A stretch of 64,000 nt of DNA from Guyanagaster necrorhizus (taxonomy: Eukaryota > Basidiomycota > Agaricomycetes > Agaricales > Physalacriaceae), in NCBI RefSeq assembly GCF_019112545.1, contig NW_025064902.1:604623-668622 (forward strand), read 5' to 3'. The notes under the pieces were generated by a model. It was not told the origin of the DNA and did no database searches. It was given only the letters and a program-made list of their open reading frames with translations. This document shows, one piece after another, positions 57,514-64,000 of the stretch (position 1 is the first letter of the stretch; every line of letters starts with the position of its first letter). Position numbers and translations under genes: made by a program.

Positions 57514-58547
57514 ATGGACGCCTACCGGTATGTTGACTTCCAGCCTCTGCAGATGGAGGACATCCCATCTTCGTATCCTGGGGATTCATATGAGATAGAG
57601 TGTCCTACCGAACGTTCGGTTCCTTCGTTTTCTCAGAGTTCCGACTTTGATTCCGTGCATAATGCAGCTCCTTTCACGCCGACGCCGTTGGAAGACCACT
57701 TCTCAGAAGCACATGGCTCTTACATCCCATCAACGGCTGAATCGCCCTTTATTTCTAGCCACACTTCACCATTTCTCTCGGACCTTCCCTTGGATTCTCC
57801 CGCAACACCATCCACGGAACTGGAGCCGGACTCCGATCATATATTGTATCCCACATCATCTTCGTCCTTTCTGGAGCATCGCCTTTTACTGAGCCGAAAG
57901 AACAGCCCCCTGATCAGGACCCCTCGCCATCTAGGAACAAGCGTAAATGGCTACAGTCTGAATTGCAGGGTATCCTCAGCTTCTGACTTGTGCACGCAGT
58001 CTTTGGGCAATTCACTACGGTCGGCATCCGAATGATCCTATAACGAAGACAACGAACGAGATTCTGATACGGTTTACCACCCTAGTCGAGGGCCCTCGAG
58101 TCCCAAAAAGAGAACTCGGTGGACCAGGACGATGAAGTACTTTGGTGAGAAGGACGTCAGTGGCGACGACCTGCAGTTTGTTGCAGTAAGAAAAGTCATG
58201 GAAGGAAAGTTCCTGTTGCTCTGGAGTTCAATCAAGACGATCAGGCTGAAGCCGAGTCTCACACGGTGCTTCCATGGATTCCTTTCAGCATGAAGAAGGC
58301 GCTCGGAACAAGAACGAGAGGCAATACATTTGCACGTATGAAGGATGTGGAAAGTGCTTCATTCGATGCACTCATCTGAAGAGACATGTGAAGAGTCTGC
58401 ATTTAGACGAGAAGCGTGCGCTTGACCTTTTATCTCTTCGGCTCCAGTGCTCGTAGTTCCCTAGCTCCTAAATGTCCACACGAAGACTGCAAGAAGTCTT
58501 TCGGCAGGAAAGACAATCTGAAAAAGCATATGGGTAGCTTCCATTGA
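57514..58547 (+). CDS. C2H2 zinc-finger protein, probable transcription factor
   Basis: Begins MDAYRYVDFQPLQMEDIPSS and runs through an acidic, Ser/Pro/Thr-rich region of about 130 residues, as in fungal activators. The C-terminus has two C2H2 fingers: YICTYEGCGKCFIRCTHLKRH and, after an intron (GTGCGC...CCCTAG), KCPHEDCKKSFGRKDNLKKH, ending at TGA 58545-58547. The linking part is difficult. A basic segment (SPSRNKRKWLQSEL) is readable only in a shifted frame near 57875, an intron GTAAATGG...GCAG (ending about 58000) is well formed, and another (58018-58085) would remove an in-frame TGA. Either introns are unusual or the gene carries a frameshift near 57870. A role in DNA binding and gene control is inferred. 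Confidence 0.6.
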
Positions 58548-58732
58548 GCGAATTGTCTCTCGTGTTGGGCGTTTTTCTTCATCCACAAAGCCAAACAGTC
58601 AACATTCTCTTCCACTCGTCGCTCTCCGTTGCAATCCGTCGGCTATCTGTCCTTTGTATATATACATTCACCACTTTGAACACAATACTGCTAGGCGTTG
58701 AATTCTCTACGCTACAGCTAGAAGTTATAGAT

Positions 58733-59599
58733 TCAACAATTTCTCTGTATTATTGGGGCGCACAGAATAGACGGAAATGCTGGCACTCCAAAACATTTCA
58801 ACGACGTCAACATTGGCTGTAAAGGCGCCCATAAGTCACTTGCCACGCAGACGAGAGTCACTCTGAGATTACTATCCATGATTGGCTTGTACAAGTCCAT
58901 ATAATCCAAGGGGGCGACGACCCAAAAACGTTGTGCCGTCGCCACCATGACTTGAATAGTAAAGGCGTCGATGGAAACGTGACCAAGACGCAGGAGCATG
59001 TTCTCCATACGGTACATAACGGCCGAAGTAGGTTGAGATATGGATTCTGTTTCATTTTTAGGACCGTACGATCGATTAGATCCGTTCCGCGTTCGGTGGA
59101 GAGAAAAGTCTGCGGAGAGATCTGGTCGCCTTGTCACCTGACCGCGTGGTGGCGCGTTGTTTGTTGGAGTTAGGACCTGAGGTCGCCGACACTTTCTTTC
59201 TTCCACTGATCCCATCCTGCGGCTGGCGTCTGTACTCATCCTCCTTCCTGTGGATAACTCCATACTCGCCTTCGAACTGTGGACATGTTCATGAATGCTG
59301 AGATGACCACGAAACGATGTTCCCAGGACGAATAGAACAGAGGGCGGAGAACGGTGCCGGGACTTACCGGGGCCTTTATCGCGTTTTCTAGCGATGGGTT
59401 GCGATATTTTACGTTGGATAGCAGGTCGCGGCACTTCATTGAAGGTAGGTGTTCTGTACCTACACCTCGAAGTTAGTCTAATGACATTCGGCCTAGAATT
59501 ACACAAAAGGTACTGCATATATGCTACTCCCATCGCAACACCGAACGAAGTCTTCCAATTGCCGTTCTCAAGGCGGAGCTCGCCAGCGTATGCTTTCAT
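58733..59599 (-). CDS. Unassigned protein
   Basis: A 288-codon minus-strand frame starts MKAYAGELRLENGNWKTSFG. A good intron (GTACCTTTTG...GACTAACTTCGAGGTGTAG) lies after about 30 codons and a GTAAGT donor lies near 59370, so the true exons are probably fewer and shorter than the whole frame. The later part (SAVMYRMENMLLRLGHVSIDAFTIQVM) looks protein-like. I recognise no domain. The stop abuts the 3' side of the zinc-finger gene (convergent). Confidence 0.35.
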   Translation of the reverse strand: MKAYAGELRLENGNWKTSFGVAMGVAYMQYLLCNSRPNVIRLTSRCRYRTPTFNEVPRPAIQRKISQPIARKRDKGPGKSRHRSPPSVLFVLGTSFRGHLSIHEHVHSSKASMELSTGRRMSTDASRRMGSVEERKCRRPQVLTPTNNAPPRGQVTRRPDLSADFSLHRTRNGSNRSYGPKNETESISQPTSAVMYRMENMLLRLGHVSIDAFTIQVMVATAQRFWVVAPLDYMDLYKPIMDSNLRVTLVCVASDLWAPLQPMLTSLKCFGVPAFPSILCAPIIQRNC

Positions 59600-60043
59600 A
59601 CTGGATACGATGACTGCGTGAGTTGCGTCTCTTCTCTATCGGACAAACTGCTGAATCTCGGATAGCTCGGTTTCAGTGGAAAGTAAAACATGGACACTGA
59701 GAGCATTCCTAGTTATTGAGGTGAGCCTATTGGCCATCCTATTACCTTTGCTGATAGCAGATAGCAGAGTCACACGTCAACGAGTCTCCAGTATGGCTGA
59801 CTCTATAGCGGAGTTCACCCGTATTCTCTTTCTACTGTGTGTACCACGAAGCGCATCATGGAACCTCGTAGCACCCTCTCGATATCCATGTATCACGAAC
59901 CTTTCTTCTCGACGCGACGCTTGTTCCGGAGGTAGCCATTTCATCACCGTCAGAAAGCTTCCGCCGAATTTGACATAGGTTGACAGGGAACAACTATATA
60001 ACGTTATATCACAGGTTCCCTTCCTTCCTATCGATCCTCAACC

Positions 60044-62456
60044 ATGCGCCGGTGCATAGTCGCTCTGTTGTGTCTTTCATCGACTGCCTTGAACCTGCCA
60101 GTACTGGCAGTCCAGAAGGTGGGCTTGACAGTGCCCGATACCGCCGCAGCATCCAGGGACGCGGTGAAGGACATTTTTGTCAAGAGTTACGACGTATATA
60201 AGTATGTGACACTCCGTATCTTTCGCCTCGATTCTAAGTCTTTGATCAGGAAATATGCGTGGGGACACGATGATTTGACGCCAGAGAGTAAATCGTTCTG
60301 TGACGGGAGAAATGGTTGGGGTTCGTCTATTGTTGATGCTTTGGGGACTATGGTGAGGCGCCGCAGCACCGTTCCACGCACTTCGGCTAATATTTTTCGT
60401 TGACGTAGCATATCATGGGACTAGACGTATGCAGGCACGACGTACCACTATCTTGTTCTTATAAAGCCGCAGGATCTCCTTGATGACGCCATAGACTACA
60501 TCGGCACGATTGATTTCAGCGAGTCAAAGACATCATCACACGTTAGGTACGTTTCATCTCCATCCAATGTTAGCATATTGCTCTATCTTATAGAGTTGTG
60601 CAGTGTGTTCGAGACAACGATTCGATACCTCGGCGGGTTGCTCAGTGTATATGAACTAGGGGGCAATAAGGATGACATACTTCTCCAAAAGGCACAAGAG
60701 ATTGCTGATAAACTCGCCTTTGCGTGGGTCGGAGTAAGTGTCCCTCTTCTGTGTGCAGCAGCGTCTTGCACTGATACGGCTGTAGAATAATGACCTGCCG
60801 TTCGGATGGATAGACTTTTTGACCGACAAGCCAGATGTTGCTACGGTGAATAAAGTCGTGGCTTCTCTTTGGTTCTCATCTAATCAGTCATCTCACAGTC
60901 AAACATCGCGGAAGCTGGAACGGTAGACCCTCGAATTACAACCATTTGACGATATTGACTATCTTTCAGCTGATTATAGAATGGGCTACTCTTAGTAAGT
61001 ACACCGGAAACGATACCTATCAAGAACTCGCAGAGAAGGCCTTCCGGCACATCGCAACCTTGGTATGTTCCCATCCATACATTTTCAGTTCATATACTTA
61101 TTGCTCCAGGGGTCACCTTTACCAGGTATGGAGTGTCTTTGTAGGACCCCGAATCTGCCAATTTACCCGTGATTCCCGTAGGTCTTGCCGCTCAGAGTAT
61201 CAATCCGTCAACTGGCAATTTTGTCGGTGGTTACGTTGTAAGTTCCTTTATCCCTTCGCCGTAGGAACTGTTCTGACAAGTCGACATAGTCATGGGGCGG
61301 TGGAGCGGACAGCTACTTTGAGTATCTGTTGAAGTATCCGGTGCTTGTTGGTCTCGATGATCCATTATATATCGATACATGGAGCACAGCCGTTGATTCA
61401 TCTATCAAGCATCTTTTGAAGGTATGCAAGTTGTATACAATTTGAATTGCTGGTGTGGGTAACCATGTTAAATAGCGTTCGACAGTTGGCGATTTTCTCT
61501 ACACGAGTGAATTCGATGCAAGGTCGCCGGAAGGAAAACAGTATCGCTATATCAGCTCACATCTCACCTGTTTCCACGCGGGTAATTGGCTCTATGGTAT
61601 GTCCTTTTTTCTCTTGCAAGATCAGATTGCCAATGCACGTTCAAGGCGGTACTCTACTCGGTAATGACACGATCGTTGAAGCGGCTTTGGGTCTGATGGA
61701 AGGATGTTGGAACAGCTATGCAGGCACCGCGTAGGTATCTCATATCGACTCTGCGATTGCTTCCTGACAATATCCTTCTAGCACCGGAATTGGACCGGAA
61801 TCCTTTGCCTACATGACTTCCAATGGGAACTATACCGGTACCACTGCGCCCTCGGAGGATCAGTTGACATTCTACGAGGAGCATGGATTCTATATTACAT
61901 CATCGTATTATATTCTGCGACCGGAGGTCCTCGAGTCGAACTTTTACGCGTGGCGCATCACTGGCGACACCAAGTACCTCGATCGGGCGACGAGTGCGGT
62001 GAATAGCTTCAAACAGTTCTTACCTGGGGCCGTCGCGTTCGATGGTATCTACGACGTGAATAACGTTACCTCCGCCAAGATCGATGATATGGAGAGTTTC
62101 TGGTTCGCAGAAGTGTTGAAGTATCTGTAGGGTTTTCGTTTTCTGAACATTTGGAGAGTATTGATCGTTGTCGCAGGTACCTAACTTTTGACGATCCGGA
62201 GAACATCAACATTGATAAATGTAAAGTTACAATCCTAGAACCAACCTTCGTCAATTAACATTCTGTTTGAAAAGACATCTTCAACACTGAAGCTCATCCT
62301 CTGAAAGCCGCGGCACCACTCGCACGGTACGGAAGTGGTAGTTTGGTACTCAACAAGCCTTTTAGGACAGAGAGTGGTCCACCGGCGGCTATCAGCCTGG
62401 CTCCGCATTATCGTTCGAGTAGCCATGAAGAGATTTTGGTCGTACAAGAGTACTAG
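60044..62456 (+). CDS. Class I alpha-1,2-mannosidase (GH47)
   Basis: Sixteen exons (60044-60201, 60250-60352, 60409-60426, 60473-60546, 60604-60733, 60786-60845, 60899-60922, 60970-61062, 61110-61125, 61182-61237, 61290-61421, 61476-61596, 61646-61730, 61782-62126, 62177-62220, 62275-62456) join in phase into an intact 546-residue protein. The enzyme trims alpha-1,2-linked mannose from N-glycans in the secretory pathway or outside the cell. It has an N-terminal signal peptide ([13 protein letters not shown]...) and the GH47 markers [50 protein letters not shown], the SSHLTCF/EGCW disulfide cysteines, [17 protein letters not shown] and, near the end, NTEAHP with the calcium-binding Thr. Several sequons suggest it is itself glycosylated. 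Exons of 16, 18 and 24 nt are notable. Confidence 0.95.
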
Positions 62457-63987
62457 TTTGTAAGGACGTTTTATATGTCATCAATACCCACTTTTGAAGC
62501 GAATTCGGGATTGTTGATCCCATCTAAGCATTGATTTTAACTGATCATCGTTCGATAGGCTGAGGGTGTATCTCGATTAGATGTTACCGGATTCTTCCTC
62601 ACGGACCAAGTCCTTCCGGAATGTTGTAGACAAGATCTGAAGGCAGGTTCTTTATACCGGTCTTCCTATCTCTGACTATTCCAAGTCACTCGCGTGTCTT
62701 TGCAAAGGGGGTCAGAATGGGATGATTACAGTCCTGTTTGGCCTCTTCTGGTGGGGGGGGCAGGGAAATGAGGGTTACCAGTGGCTGCAGATGGTCACGG
62801 ACGTAGATCGGAACATTCAGACTCTTCTTCATCAGCATGTGCCTGCAAAGCGCCGCAGGGGGTAGGCGCTTTTACATTGACATTTCTTGGAGAGCATTTA
62901 TCAGTGCTACTACAGTGTTGGTATCGAAATTCTTGCCTAATCTTGTTACTATAGATCTGAAGATAATGTTCATTTTTCCCTATTGAATGTATTTTTTCCG
63001 TCAGGGAACAAATAAGGTACTGGCAGCGGTAAGGGAATCACCAGTGACGAGTCGGTTTAATGTGTCTGATCCAGTACCGATTGCCACGCAGGCTCCATTT
63101 CTGATGCATCTGTTGTTACCGTGACAGCAGTCCGCCTCGTTGCCACGCAATCATCTTCCCCCACCAACATCCTCGTCGTCTCCTTATATCTTCATCGTAG
63201 TCTCATACGCTCCGTCATGCGACATCGAGACACATAAAGCGACCTTTGAAGGGGCTCATGACCCACATCCTCTGACAGCACTCCGACGTCCCTGCCACGC
63301 CGTCGTTTTCTCTCCATCAACATCCTCGCCCCGCACCAGACCTGTGAGACAGTGTTCTGCATGTTGGCATGAATAACTAAATATACCTTTACATCTACTG
63401 GAATGATCATGTTCTATCCTGGTGAGTCTAGTTGAACATACATTGAAGTTACCGTACCTACCATTATTAACCCAGCTCGCAATGTGATATTCGTTTTTCT
63501 GCCACTCCTTCTGGTCATGAGTCAACAATGATCGAACACGTATGCGTACGTGCACTTTGAGAGACGGGTCCTGAACGGGGGTTACTGACGTTTTTTAATG
63601 TCTTTTGGTATGAGCCTCCGTCTGTATTGTGTCCTCTGTCCTCATATCCATTTCAGCTCTCTTATTTGGCATTCCACGTCTCTGCCAGTGGTATCGGGCG
63701 TGAACACCTCCATATTACCGCTTGTTTCTACTATCCCACCTGGCTTATCTGTGATCTCTGGGGTACGCTGTCTTCCCACATGTACCTGGTAAGATTTCAC
63801 CCATCTCCCTCTAAGTTGACTAAAGAAATAAAACAGATAATGGCCCCGTCCGACTTTGAAACGGCTTTGATGCCGAATTAGTCAAATTCAATGTGCTTAT
63901 CCGGTTTAAAGAGCCGAAACTCTCGTTCGAAGTTCGTATGAGTGACCGGTACCGATGCTACATCGTGATCAGCAGCCCGCCTTACCA
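62457..63987. other. Intergenic region
   Basis: No supported gene. 3' flank of the mannosidase, an eight-G run at 62753-62760 and short unrecognised open frames (63140-63376, 63598-63881). Confidence 0.4.
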
Positions 63988-63993
63988 TATATA
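63988..63993 (+). promoter_or_regulatory. Possible TATA box of a gene beyond the window
   Basis: CCATATATAGCC at the very end resembles the TATA elements seen before other plus-strand genes here. No coding sequence follows inside the window. Confidence 0.3.
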
Positions 63994-64000
63994 GCCTGAT

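Noticed and set aside
1..64000. CRISPR arrays, rRNA genes, telomere repeats and viral genes
   Set aside because: None were seen; the window is ordinary fungal chromosomal sequence as far as it can be read by eye.

Overview
The window looks like the nuclear genome of a basidiomycete, most likely an Agaricomycete. Genes are cut by many short introns (46-69 nt, GT...AG, often with a CTGAC/CTAAC branch site near the acceptor), and the gene families (class I mannosidase GH47, hydrophobic-surface-binding HsbA-type protein, Kre9/Knh1-like secreted protein, UstYa-like protein, F-box/LRR-like families, oligopeptide transporter) are those common in mushroom-forming fungi. No species is claimed. All gene models were built by hand from codon phase, splice signals and family knowledge; no search was run. 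Layout: 1-2.5 kb holds no convincing gene. 2.5-10 kb: a glutathione S-transferase-like gene, a tiny Cys-rich protein, an intact 8-exon pectinesterase and an F-box/LRR-type protein. 10.4-14 kb is a graveyard: a relic GST copy, a decayed GNAT-type acetyltransferase, a possible small secreted protein and a UstYa-like pseudogene. 14-19 kb is essentially empty. 19-22.5 kb: a MYND zinc-finger gene, an NmrA-like NAD(P)-binding protein (copy A) and a 5' stub of a Kre9-like gene. 25.4-26.8 kb: a complete alpha/beta hydrolase. 28.6-30.2 kb: an AT-rich, almost CpG-free block containing hairpins. 31.7-33.9 kb: an 11-exon vacuolar amino-acid transporter. 34-41 kb: a broken F-box gene, a secreted NucA/NucB-like nuclease, a broken oligopeptide transporter and the complete Kre9-like gene. 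41.8-45.7 kb: a decaying array of related LRR/F-box-type units. 46-47 kb: NmrA copy B. 48.5-49 kb: a small secreted Cys-containing protein. 51.7-53.5 kb: an HsbA-like secreted protein and a partial gene of a basidiomycete family. 54.9-59.6 kb: several unassigned genes and a C2H2 zinc-finger protein. 60-62.5 kb: a complete 16-exon GH47 alpha-mannosidase. The window ends on a likely TATA box of a gene beyond it. The genes do not form one pathway. What unites the window is (i) a set of secreted or cell-surface products (pectinesterase, nuclease, HsbA-like, Kre9-like, small secreted proteins) typical of a saprotroph or plant-associated fungus, and (ii) active gene duplication and decay: a direct GST duplication, an inverted NmrA plus Kre9 block duplication, repeated F-box units and several recent pseudogenes. 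I found no CRISPR array, rRNA, tRNA or clearly new molecular system. The most unusual items are the GC-AG introns, very small exons, the CpG-free block and the inverted duplication.
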